A stretch of 20,417 nucleotides of DNA from Kipferlia bialata (Eukaryota > Fornicata). Location of the stretch: the NCBI GenBank assembly GCA_003568945.1, contig BDIP01000375.1, positions 1 through 20,417 of the forward strand, written 5' to 3'. Shown piece by piece: positions 9,001-17,750 of this stretch. Under the pieces are notes generated by a model that ran no database searches, was not told where the DNA came from, and saw nothing but the letters and a program-made list of their open reading frames with translations. The translations under genes were made by a program, and so were the position numbers. Every line of letters starts with the position of its first letter. The stretch's first letter is position 1.

Positions 9001-12000
9001 GGCCCCACCCCCAGCTGTCGATGGCCTCTGTCCCCGTGGCACACTCCCTGGGACACTCTATGGGCCACTCTATGGGTAGGATGTCTGCGCACTCTCTGGC
9101 CCCCACCACCCATGCCCTGGGCGTGTCAGGCATGTCGACCCCCTTCGACACGGCCAGGGACATGGAGAGTGTGGGGGGGTCCCACGTGCTGTCCCAGCCG
9201 GGGTCCATGCTGTCCCCTCCCATGCACCAGACACAGGCCAGGACCGGCCAGCCCCACCCCTCGCACCCAGCCCACCAGTCCCTGTCTATGCACTCAATGC
9301 AGTCTATGCACTCAGCCCCCCATTCACAGAGGGGCAGCTATGACGAGGCATACCGGTCAGCTGCGCCTGGGTATCAGTCCGGGGCCTATCCTGACCCTGA
9401 CCCACGGTCTGTGTCTGGGATGGGGGGGGACAGGGCCTACTCTCTCTCCCTCAGCCAGCACCCCGTGTCGCTGCCCCACTCTGCCCCCCACTCCCTGGCC
9501 GAGTCGCTGCAACAGGCCGAGGAGTCTGTCCAGCAGATGGAGCAGTCCCAGCACATGCAGCACATGTCCAGCAGCCTCAGGGCAGGGTCTGCCCTGTCCC
9601 GCACAGGGAGTGTGCACATGGACATGGACCCCAGGGGCAGACAGGGGGGGCCCTCCACCCCGCCCCTCTCCCACACAGACCTCCACTCCTTGGGGGATGC
9701 TCCTCTCAAGGCGGCCATCGGAGGTGAGTGATGTATATGTCTGTATTGCATCATCAGATGGTATATATGTGTGTGATGTCATTGCTCCCCCTCCCTAGTC
9801 CCGTCTGTATCTTCTAACGAGCAGGGTCCCACCCCATCATCGGGTACATCAAGTACCTCTTCCCCTCCTATGGCAAGGCCTTTGTCGTGTTCCCAGACCT
9901 CTGTCGCACCGACTCATTGGCCTGGTCCTGCGCTGTCTGGCACTTTGAGCCAGGTGTGGTGCCGTCGGATGCGGCATGTGGCCAGTCCGTTGTGTTTGTG
10001 CCTGTGTCTGTGGCCCAGGGCAGTGCGGTGTACCACGCCACCAGGGTCCGTGTGCTGGGCCCCACCTCGCTCCACTCTACAGGCCATGCCACCCTGGAGG
10101 CCGATGTGTACTGGCAGGAGACAAGGGCAAAGGCACAGGGCGAGTATGGGTTCGCCAGGCTGCAGACCGGGCACGAGCGGTACTTCTACCTGTCCCAGCC
10201 CAAGAACATCCTCAACAGCCTGATAGCAGTCACCCTGCCGGCCCAGTCTGACCACCAGGTATCACTGTCAGTTATGTATTATATACCAATATATCATATA
10301 CTGATACTGCCCAGTCTCACTACCTGGTAGGGTGTGTGTGTGTAGTATGGTTGGCCGATGTGCTTGGGTGTCTCTCTCTCGGCCATCTCCTCTGTTCATC
10401 TCTGACCGTCTTCCTCCTCTCACCTCCAGCCCCGAGGCGGCCACCAGAGCTCTGCCTCGCACCCCGACTCCTGTGTCATCCAGAGGGTCGTGGCCCCAGG
10501 CCTCCCCCCTCACAGGTGGGTCAGCGGCAGGTTCGTGGGGCTGTGCGACCCCTCTCCCCACTCTGCCGCCCACCGTCTGCTGGGCCAGTCCTTCAGGCAC
10601 AGGGTGCAGAGGGAGACCGGGGTGCGGTTCGACACTGTGCCTCTGACCGGGTTCCTCATAGTGGAGCAGGCTCAGGAGTCCTTTGTGGACGTGATATTCT
10701 TCAGGGCTCTGGTACGTGCAAGTCTTCTTATTGTGTGTTATATCTGAACCCTCTCTGGCATGGTCTGACCCCCAGCTCCCCCCTCCCCTGCAGCGTGCCC
10801 TGGTGCATATGGCCAAGAGGGCAACAGGGGCCCTCAGACTGAGTGTGTGCCTCAGAGATGGGGCCCAGCAGAGGCCAGTGGACGTCGCAGTGCCCAGGTA
10901 AGTGTAGCAGTAGTGGGAGTGACCCACTTCCTCCTCTTTGACAAGTGCATATACTGGTATGTATCTTCAACCCCCTGATGGCTAGGTCTGATAGGGAACG
11001 TGGCAGGTCTCTGTCCATATACGCTGCTGAGTCTGTGCTCCTGTCTGCCGAGCGGTACACAGGCACCCTGGTCAGACTGCAGCATCGTGATGTCATCGGC
11101 CTGAGGCCCAGCGGGGTGTTCTACCAGACATACGGGCCCTACTTAGTCGACGGATCCAACAGGTATATTCGTGTATGTGTATTATTGTAATATTCAGATT
11201 CAACAATGGTATTTTACATTCATCGACTGCCCCCCCAACCCCAGCCTGGTGTACATCCCTAGGCCCCTTCTCTTCACAGAAGAGAGGCTCCTGCGGGAGG
11301 GCGAGACATACAGCTTCAACGTCTTCTTCACCTGGGGCAACAAGCGCCACGTGTTCAGACCCGAGGCATCCAACATCTGCCTCCACCCCCCTACCCGATA
11401 CTCGGCACCCGTGCTGGGCAGGCTGTCGTGCCACGACAGGCAGAACCCCTGCAGCCCGTGCTTCTTCTCTAGCATGGCAGACCCAACGGCACTGTCGGGG
11501 ATAGGGCCAGACGTGGCGTCGGTGCTGTGCCGGGCATACTCCCTACAGGAGGCACGCGGGGTGTTCTATTGTCCGTCTGACACCCTGGCCCAGCTGCAGG
11601 CGTCCATCCTGCAGGGTGTGCAGGCCCAGGCCCCCAAGGACTGGGACACACTGGACATCACGCGGTGCAGCCAGGTACCGGTGTGTATATATATGGTACC
11701 CTTACATCCACTCTAGTTTCCCATTGGTTCACTACACTCTCTTCCTACACTGTATTATATACATTCTATGTGGGACATTGAATGATCTGCATTTGTATTG
11801 CTCTGCATGTGATCCTGACCTGCCAGGCTCTGATGCGTGCTGTCCGTACCCATGGGTGGCCTGTGTCCCTGCAGGTGGCCTCGGCCATGTTAGTGTCCCC
11901 TGTCAGGGTGGGCCTCTCCCTCCCCAAGCGGCCCTTGTGTTGGGTCCAGGCTGCTGTGGGGCTGGGAGTGCCCCCAGAGGCCGTGGGGCAGTTTGTGCTC

Positions 12001-12093
12001 TCCTACCACCCCGAGGCCCAGGTCCAGACCCTCGCCAGAGAGGCCCACTCGGCAGGCATCGCCTTCCCCCGCACACGCCGCAACCTTAACTGA
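6051..12093 (+). CDS. 1601-residue protein with Met/His/Ser-rich low complexity, function unknown
   Basis: Eleven exons read by phase: 6051-6090, 6183-6295, 6385-7124, 7343-8751, 8932-9723, 9825-10258, 10430-10711, 10776-10897, 10986-11162, 11245-11674 and 11827-12093 (TGA). The sum is 4806 nt, exactly 1602 codons. Nine of ten introns end in the CTNAY-AG block. Order of parts: a short helical N terminus (14-80); a Val/Ala/Ser-rich region with many alternating hydrophobics (about 100-620); a low-complexity middle (about 620-1030) rich in Met, His, Ser, Pro and Gln, with SRRNSIAED (a basophilic kinase-type site near 696) and repeats of HSM/MHS; then about 570 residues that look beta-rich and start with GYIKYLF, including a C-x6-C-x2-C cluster near 1432. 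There is no membrane segment and no catalytic motif that I recognise. It diverges from the BRCT gene and converges on a small minus-strand gene. The function is unknown; a regulatory or scaffold role is only a guess from the low complexity. Confidence 0.73.
9054..9314 (+). repeat. Short in-frame coding repeats (Met/His/Ser units)
   Basis: CACTCTATGGGC and CACTCTATGGGT stand in tandem at 9054-9077, and TCTATGCACTCA recurs at 9285 and 9303 with an 18 nt period. All repeats are multiples of three and in frame. They encode GHSMGHSMG and SMHSMQSMHS in the low-complexity middle of the 1601-residue protein. Confidence 0.75.
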
Positions 12094-12292
12094 GCCCTAT
12101 CGATATAGTGTGAGGAGAGGGCCGGCGATTTCAGTAGTATTGACAATGAGATGATGATAGGAATTGATGATTGTGCCTGCAGTCACAAGGGGACACTGGC
12201 ACCCAGTATTTAGCAATTGAATAGTTATGAATAGTAAATTATGTGTATCGTTAATAGTGTATCATCAACCGAACGGTCTGATCTTGGCCTCT

Positions 12293-12766
12293 CTATGTCA
12301 ACACGTCTCCCATACACTCCAATACATCAGCCATACAATGCTCCCACCCAACTGAGCCTGTAACTATACTCTCAATTGTGAAATCCGCGATCCCTGGGAG
12401 GCCAATTGTCACAAGTAAGTCATTGAGCAGAACCCAGGCAGAGACTGACTCACCATGACCAGAGAATCGTGTGCAAGCTTCGTACACACCAGTAGTATCA
12501 TCCCCCAAAGAGTGACTAACGAACTCTCTGAGCAGACGAAGCAGACACTCACCGTCTCTAAGACTCAGCAGGCACAGGTGGATGTCGGCCTCTGATCCCT
12601 CTGCATGGGAGACTGATCGTATGACCAGCCGGGCCCTGTACGACAGGGACAGGGCTGGGATCTGGAGGAGGGGAGCAACACTCTTCATCTTCATCTCTTC
12701 GCATGACGCCTGAGATGGACCTGGTATCAGTCTCCACTCTTCAGCTGACAATACCAATCGACGCAT
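12293..12766 (-). CDS. Hypothetical protein, 157 residues
   Basis: A single open frame on the minus strand, from ATG at 12766 to TAG at 12293, 200 bp from the 3' end of the convergent 1601-residue gene. The sequence looks like a real globular protein: mixed hydrophobic segments such as ARLVIRSVS, LCLLSLRDGECLLRLLREFV and WVLLNDLLVTIGLPGIADF, no low complexity and no membrane segment. I do not recognise the family. A longer N terminus is possible: an ATG at 12846 followed by a 35 nt GT-AG intron (12779-12745) joins the frame in phase 1 and replaces the first seven residues by 22 others. Codon use is less GC-rich than in the large neighbouring genes. Confidence 0.5.
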   Translation of the reverse strand: MRRLVLSAEEWRLIPGPSQASCEEMKMKSVAPLLQIPALSLSYRARLVIRSVSHAEGSEADIHLCLLSLRDGECLLRLLREFVSHSLGDDTTGVYEACTRFSGHGESVSAWVLLNDLLVTIGLPGIADFTIESIVTGSVGWEHCMADVLECMGDVLT

Positions 12767-13041
12767 AGCAATACATTACCTAACATCGCTGAGTGCATGG
12801 GAGAGAGAGACTCTGGTTGAGACCCATAGAGTGAAGGACGAGCCATGTGTACTGTCAGTGGACAGTTGCGAGACGAAACAGGCTTGTATCTGAGACTATG
12901 ATTCATTATAATCTGTCTCCATCCAGCTCGACTTCCAACACTGTGTCCTTAACAGTGATGAAGAAGACAAAATCTCTATTGATGTGTCTGGTGACACTGC
13001 TTGAGGGTGCAGCATGCTATCAGAACAACAGCTGATGACAG

Positions 13042-13515
13042 TCAAACCCCGTCTGCAAGTAACTGGGCACGGTACTGAATGGCCAGAACCACAATTCTGT
13101 CCGGATCCACACTGAGGTCGAGTCCCTCTCGCCTAGCCCTCTCCAGTATAGTGGTCAGAACCTCATCATCAATGTCCCCCATGTCTCGCTGGTCGGAGAA
13201 GTACTTGGTTAGGGCATCTCTGAACGGAGCCAGGTCCAGTTGTCTCCCTGAGGATGTCTGCCGGTGGGGCTTGATCTGATTGTGCTGACGTGACCGATTG
13301 AGTGAGGTGGTCAACTGTTGGAGCTCGTTCTCCACACCGGACATCCTTTGCACAAAGTAACAGGACAGCTGATCAAAGTTCTTAGACACTTGATAGAGCG
13401 TCTCCTTCACAAAGGTGATGTCATCTGTCAGACGTGGCACGAGAGACACCAGAAGGTCAACCTTCTTCTCTATGCTCAAGAGGCTGAGGGCATCACTGCT
13501 GGAGTCCGGCTGCAT
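13042..13515 (-). CDS. Hypothetical coiled-coil protein, 157 residues
   Basis: A single exon on the minus strand, ATG at 13515 to TGA at 13042. Residues about 15-75 show heptad-like spacing of Leu, Val, Ile and Phe (EKKVDLLVSLVPRLTDDITF, then a segment ending VENELQQLTTSL), so a coiled coil is likely. A polar linker rich in Gln, Arg and Ser follows, then a helical C-terminal part with FRDALTKYFSDQ and DEVLTTILERARREGLDL. I cannot assign a family. It lies head to head with RRS1 across 211 bp, and the other small minus-strand gene follows it in the same direction. The start is the first ATG of the frame. Confidence 0.6.
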   Translation of the reverse strand: MQPDSSSDALSLLSIEKKVDLLVSLVPRLTDDITFVKETLYQVSKNFDQLSCYFVQRMSGVENELQQLTTSLNRSRQHNQIKPHRQTSSGRQLDLAPFRDALTKYFSDQRDMGDIDDEVLTTILERARREGLDLSVDPDRIVVLAIQYRAQLLADGV

Positions 13516-13726
13516 GACAATGATAGCAAGGGTTCAGGCTGAAGAGGTGTTAAGAGCAGACAACAAGGGCCTCTGGTATATGCGAGGGCAAGTTGTGTAG
13601 ATAAGCGTGTAGAGCAGGTGTGTGAGCTGAAGGTCTACTGGTCTACACCCTTATGTTCTCTCGCAAAAACAATGCCTGACACATCCGAAGATATGTCGGT
13701 ATCGATGTCGTTCTTTCGCTGCTCTG
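13516..13726. promoter_or_regulatory. Divergent promoter region of RRS1 and the coiled-coil gene
   Basis: These 211 bp must hold the promoters and 5' UTRs of both genes. They are richer in A and T than the exons. No element can be named from the sequence alone. An out-of-frame ATG at 13705 precedes the RRS1 start codon. Confidence 0.4.
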
Positions 13727-14420
13727 ATGTCTGTCTCAGCCAGTGAGATTCTCAAAGCGCAGGCTGCCAAGAGGTACTGCTTTTCTTTTGTTTTTAGTGC
13801 TTTTATCTTGTTCTTGCGCAGTATTAGTGTCTTGTCTCATCAGTAGGCAGTCTTCTGCCATTCCAGAGAGGACAGACGATCTTGACTACGACATTGGCAA
13901 CCTGATTGCATACGACAGTCACCCACTGCTGAGGAAGAAGGGAGAGAGCATGGAGGACTCACTTAATGCCTCTTCCCTCGAGTTGGGCCAGTTCCTGCTC
14001 AGCAAGCTGATTGCTCTTCCAGCCGTCCCCACTCCTATCGGAGTGACTGTTCGCATTCCCGTGAGCAATGCTCTCCCCAGAGAGAAGCCAGTTCCTCGTG
14101 CCAAGCCCAAGAGTAGATGGGAGGAGTTTGCCCAGGAGAAGGGAATCCAGCGTGACAGGAAGAGAGAGAGACAGGTGTATGATGAGAAGAGTGGGGAGTG
14201 GAAGGAGAGGTGGGGCAAGAACAGGAGGACAGACAACACACAGGAGTTTGATCCCGTGATTGTTGCCAAGGCTGGTGTCAACGACTTTGAGGGTGCCCCC
14301 GACCCGTTCCAGGCAGAGCGCAAGGCCAAGAAGGACAGAGTCAAGAAGAACAAGAGTCAGCAGATCGCCAATGAGCGCAGGGCCAAGCGCACCAAGCATG
14401 ACGACTGGAAGAGCAGATAG
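13727..14420 (+). CDS. RRS1: Ribosome biogenesis regulatory protein RRS1
   Basis: Two exons, 13727-13773 and 13847-14420, joined in phase 2 across a 73 bp intron ending CTCATCAGTAG; 206 residues, close to yeast Rrs1 (203). Family marks: LDYDIGNLIAYD (29-39), LPREKPVPRAKPKSRWEEFA (92-111), a basic run, VYDEKSGEWKERWG (126-139), DPFQAERKAKKDRVKKNKSQ (168-187) and a Lys/Arg-rich C terminus fitting a nucleolar, RNA-associated protein. In yeast Rrs1 forms a complex with Rpf2 that recruits the 5S RNP (5S rRNA, L5, L11) to the 90S/pre-60S particle. I chose the spliced start because the uninterrupted frame upstream would give a Leu/Val-rich leader that is simply translated intron and is foreign to RRS1. 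RPL5, a direct partner in this step, lies 1.5 kb downstream on the same strand. Confidence 0.93.
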
Positions 14421-14855
14421 GTCTAACCTTGGGTTCCATTGTGTATCTCTTTACGTTGTTTCACAAATAGCATAATATAATAATAGATAGTTCGTGATTA
14501 TTGACTGTATTTCAGGTTAAAAGGTGTCCTCTTCTCAGGGACGTGTATAGAGATTAGTTATGCCACTCACATATCATGTTTACCCAGCTAGCATTTAGTG
14601 GTGCAAAAGATACGTGAACTTGTTGGCCAAAATATAAGTTTTCACACCCCTGTATTCAACCCAGGCATCATATATTAATATACCCTTGTTTTCCACCATG
14701 ACTGCTGCCAGGAGCGCACCTGCTGTTGTATCATTGCAATCAGACACAACAATGGCGATATTAGGAATAAGCTTAGTTTGAGAATAAAACATTTTTACCA
14801 GGATTTGTACAGAGGTAGATAGTCCAAATTCCTGTGTCTTCACCACTGGTATTCA
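14421..14855. other. Spacer between RRS1 and the UPF0193 gene
   Basis: 435 bp, AT-rich, holding the RRS1 3' UTR and the upstream region of the UPF0193 gene. On the plus strand it shows no coding signal. On the minus strand it holds an open frame at 14595-14846, listed separately as a possible gene. Confidence 0.5.
14595..14846 (-). CDS. Possible small gene or exon, unrecognised
   Basis: Minus-strand open frame ending in TAA. It begins without an ATG; the first Met codon is inside, leaving about 65 residues. The sequence is balanced and protein-like (LIPNIAIVVSDCNDTTAG, ILIYDAWVEYRGVKTYILAN), with alternating hydrophobics that suggest beta strands. It could be a last exon with upstream exons lying opposite the UPF0193 gene, a gene remnant, or chance. 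It would be antisense to the 5' flank of the UPF0193 gene. No family is recognised. Confidence 0.3.
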   Translation of the reverse strand: MVKTQEFGLSTSVQILVKMFYSQTKLIPNIAIVVSDCNDTTAGALLAAVMVENKGILIYDAWVEYRGVKTYILANKFTYLLHH

Positions 14856-15643
14856 ATGGTGTCAGCGTCAACTCTGGCTCTTATTGACCAGATTGGCCGT
14901 AAGAAGGGTCTGTCGCACAGGCAGCGCCGCGCTATCCAGGTACTTATGTATGTATAACACCCTGAATGCTTCTATCAGTTGTTTATCCCAGGTTGGAGCA
15001 GAGCAGGGGAGACTACCTCATGCTCTCCCTGCAAGGGTTAGTGCGCCAGCAAGCAAGGAGGTCTGTCCTTACGCCCCCCCTCCCCGTAAGAGTGGTTACC
15101 GAAGGAGAACAGAAGAAGAGATAAAGCAGGCCACCAACAACTATGAGGTCCAAGGTGATTGAAGAGACGTACCCCAGCTCCATATCGGTACAATATCCAT
15201 TGTTTTGTAGGTTCTTGAGCATCCGTGTCTGTTCCACCCTGTCATAATGCGTGAGATTCACCCCAGAGTTCATTCCTACTCACTCCGTCAACATGACAGC
15301 AGCGAAAGTAGCGTATCAGGATCAGCTGGACAGTAGGGCTATGGCGGAGATTCACTTTGCTGGCCGTAATAGCAAGAAGGGAAGCCAGGAGCAAGTGCCC
15401 ACATCCAGGGTTGGACCTGAGACAGAGATCTCTATAGTGCTTGACGGGATCAAGGAGAGATTGGACTTCCTTTCTGAGATGAAAGCCATGAGGCGTGGTG
15501 ACATTAGAGAGCTAGACGCTGTAAGGGCAGAGCTAAGTTCCTTAGTTCGCCGCATCCGACATGTGGATACTTCTGAGTGTTTGAGTCTGCGTCGTCAGGT
15601 AAAAGCTGTTCTGAGTGGACCAACGGGAAACCCTAAGAGGTAG
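14856..15643 (+). CDS. UPF0193 (EVG1 / C22orf23) family protein
   Basis: Three exons, 14856-14939, 14992-15154 and 15267-15643, joined in phases 0 and 1; 207 residues, close to the human member's length. Two blocks match the family as I remember it. GLSHRQRRAIQVGAEQGRLP (18-37) parallels LTNFQQRHIMDTMKRGDALP of human C22orf23. IKERLDFLSEMKAMRRG (144-160), followed by a helical DAVRAELSSLVRRIRHVD (166-183), parallels its IQERKEFLADMEALGQG and the helix ending in EDID. The middle is polar with a Pro-rich YAPPPRKSGYRRR (55-67). The biochemical role is unknown; to my knowledge the family occurs mainly in ciliated eukaryotes, so a ciliary role is inference. The introns are 52 and 112 bp and lack the clean CTNAY-AG block; the second ends in TTCACCCCAG. 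The gene lies between RRS1 and RPL5 on the same strand. Confidence 0.83.
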
Positions 15644-15935
15644 TAGCTTAAGGTGTCGCGATTAGAATATATGCTCAAGATTCACAACACTTTGTTGCTC
15701 TGTTATTAATATGTTGTGAGACTCTGTAGCGACTCAGCCTGAGTCCATATTTGACAATTATCGTGTAGGAAGAACTATTTCGAAAATTTGTAGGTATTTT
15801 TGGAAATAGAATGGTTCATATGAAACTTGCAAATGGAGCATATCTTCGGCTGTCGGATTATCGGATTTTCCCTCTCACGTCGACGCAGAGCAGAGATGCA
15901 AGACTCACTGTTGTTTTCTTCGCAAGACACTAGAA
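15644..15935 (+). promoter_or_regulatory. RPL5 upstream region
   Basis: 292 bp hold the 3' UTR of the UPF0193 gene and the promoter and 5' UTR of RPL5. The part near 15770-15810 is AT-rich, and a pyrimidine-rich stretch (TTGTTTTCTTCGC) lies about 20-35 bp before the start codon. No motif can be named with confidence. Confidence 0.4.
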
Positions 15936-16859
15936 ATGGCTTTTGTCAAGGTTGCCGGTGCTTTCGTCAAGGTCCAGAAGAACAAGGCCTACTTCAAGAG
16001 GTACCAGACCAAGTTCAGACGCAGAAGAGAGGGACGTACCGACTACTATGCCCGCAAGCGTCTTGTCACCCAGGCCAAGAACAAGTACAACATGCCCAAG
16101 TACAGACTTGTTGTTCGCCGCACCAACAAGGACGTGATCGCCCAGATCATCTTCTCCACCCTCGACCACGATGAGGTGTTCTGTGCCGCTTACGCCCACG
16201 AGCTCCCTTCCTACGGCCTCTCTGTTGGTCTCACCAACTACGCTTCCTGCTACTGCACTGGACTCCTCCTTGCCCGCAGGGTTCTTGCCAAGCTCGCTGA
16301 GCAGACCGGCAAGCCCCTCAACGAGCTCTACCCCGGAGTTGAGGAGGTCACTGGAGAGTACTTCAAGGTTGAGGAGGCCGAGGACGCCCCCGCTCCTTTC
16401 ACTTGCTTCCTTGACATCGGTCTCGCCCGTGCCACCCGTGGTGCTCGTGTGTTCTCTGTCATGAAGGGTGCCATCGACGGTGGCCTCTCCATCCCCCACT
16501 CCATGAAGCGCTTCCCCGGTTACGACGACGAGGAGAAGGAGTTCAGCGCCCCCGAGGCTCTCCGTGACCGTCTCTTCGGACAGCACGTGGCTGAGTCCAT
16601 GCAGTACCTCCAGGAGAACGACAAGGAGGCCTACGAGAAGCGCTTCAGCCAGTACATCAAGGCTGGAATCGCCCCCGAGGACCTTGAGGCTCTCTACGAG
16701 TCTGTGCACGCCTCCATCAGGGAGAACCCCAACCGTGCCAAGCCCGAGAAGAAGAACTCCCAGGGAGGCAACAAGCGCCGTGCCAAGAACTCTCTTGCTC
16801 ACCGCCAGGCCCGCCTTGAGCAGAAGCGCGCTTCCCTCGCTTACCGCCTTGCCCAGTAA
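15936..16859 (+). CDS. RPL5: 60S ribosomal protein L5 (uL18)
   Basis: A single uninterrupted exon of 307 residues; human L5 has 297. It encodes the large-subunit protein that binds 5S rRNA and enters the pre-60S particle as part of the 5S RNP with L11. Very strong family match: [113 protein letters not shown] and a Lys/Arg-rich C terminus. The N terminus is longer than usual because FVKV occurs twice ([16 protein letters not shown] against MGFVKVVKN in human). Codon use differs from the neighbours: Leu is CTC or CTT and I find no CTG, as expected for a highly expressed gene. It is the only gene in the RRS1-UPF0193-RPL5 row without an intron. Confidence 0.98.
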   Translation: MAFVKVAGAFVKVQKNKAYFKRYQTKFRRRREGRTDYYARKRLVTQAKNKYNMPKYRLVVRRTNKDVIAQIIFSTLDHDEVFCAAYAHELPSYGLSVGLTNYASCYCTGLLLARRVLAKLAEQTGKPLNELYPGVEEVTGEYFKVEEAEDAPAPFTCFLDIGLARATRGARVFSVMKGAIDGGLSIPHSMKRFPGYDDEEKEFSAPEALRDRLFGQHVAESMQYLQENDKEAYEKRFSQYIKAGIAPEDLEALYESVHASIRENPNRAKPEKKNSQGGNKRRAKNSLAHRQARLEQKRASLAYRLAQ

Positions 16860-17124
16860 ATAGATTGCTGAGTGGATTGACTCTATGGTGGTTAAGTTAT
16901 ATAGTGTTTCATCAGACTTGTTGAGTCCGTGAAGCGTATTAGACATGTATTTGAAGGTTTGAAGAAGATTTGTAGGCAAACCCACAAGCATTTAGGTGGC
17001 GAGTCTCCCCGAGCGAAGCGAAAGGGAACACGTACCCCACCGAGTGCTTCAATACCAATACCAATTATACTAATAGAGTATGTTATTATACTAAACATAC
17101 AGCCTGTCCATGTTCTATTGCTGC
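16860..17124. other. Spacer between convergent 3' ends
   Basis: 265 bp between the stop codons of RPL5 and the large minus-strand gene. Mostly AT-rich, except for a sharply bounded GC-rich block at 16986-17049 that can fold (listed separately). Confidence 0.5.
16986..17049. ncRNA. Candidate structured RNA or 3' UTR hairpin
   Basis: Nested pairing seen by eye: AAGCA (16986-16990) with TGCTT (17045-17049), GGTGG (16995-16999) with CCACC (17037-17041), and TCCC (17006-17009) with GGGA (17024-17027). A short internal loop separates the outer two stems. The block is GC-rich inside an AT-rich spacer. It resembles no tRNA or 5S rRNA that I know. It may act in the 3' UTR of RPL5 or of the opposite gene, be a dispersed repeat, or be chance. 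Confidence 0.3.
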
Positions 17125-17716
17125 CTAAAGGAGGGCAAGGTAGGCCGAGGGGTAAATATAGCTGTTTGTCTGAGACTGACGTGGAATGGAAGAGGGAATG
17201 TGGTGGATGATGCAGCTCTCAGACGAGGAGATGCCGCATGTGACCCGCCTGCCCGCTGTGTACGGGGCTCCCTTGTGACCCTCGACCGTGGCCACAACCA
17301 GATCCACCCCCATCCCAGGGGTGGGGCCTGTGGTGGCGATGAACACAAGACTGGAGGTGCGAGTGAGGGTCTTGGTGTGAGTCACGACCCCAGTGATATT
17401 GCGGCGCTGGGCAAGGGCCGAGAGCTTGTGCACAATCTCGAGGTCCTTGCCCTGGAAGGCCAGGTCTCCTGTGTTGTGGACAAGGGACCTCTGGACCCCG
17501 CTGTCGTGGCCCACAAAGGTGACCACGTCGCCATACCCGGCAGAACTGTCGGCAAGAGCCTGTGGGACCCGCACCTCATGACCCTCCTGGGTACGCACGT
17601 ACAAGGCGGCGTCAGCACCAGCACTGGCAGCAGAGTAGATGTTGCCCTGATACCGGTCTCCCTCCCTGGAATTAGAATATAACAACATGGAAACCACCCC
17701 AACTGTCCAACCCCAA

Positions 17717-17750
<34 letters not shown>

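Noticed and set aside
8980-9798. A 272-codon frame, Pro/Cys/Thr-rich, overlapping the Met/His/Ser-rich exon
   Set aside because: It is out of frame with the splice-consistent gene and its composition is typical of a shifted GC-rich frame.
9796-9824. CCCTAG at 9793-9798 as the acceptor of the intron starting at 9724
   Set aside because: It would lead straight into TAA in the required frame. CTAACGAGCAG at 9814-9824 keeps the frame and fits the acceptor block.
12847-13035. A 62-codon plus-strand frame between the two small minus-strand genes
   Set aside because: It is short, overlaps the possible 5' end of the minus-strand gene and shows no domain or supporting signals.
13743-13846. An apparent signal peptide or membrane anchor (Leu/Val/Cys-rich) at the start of the RRS1 frame
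   Set aside because: It is translated intron. Splicing 13773 to 13847 gives the normal RRS1 start, and the acceptor has the usual block.
15930-16991. A 353-codon open frame on the minus strand opposite RPL5
   Set aside because: It is the mirror of a strongly biased codon set: Leu/Gly/Val-rich, with no family resemblance. The plus strand is unmistakably L5.
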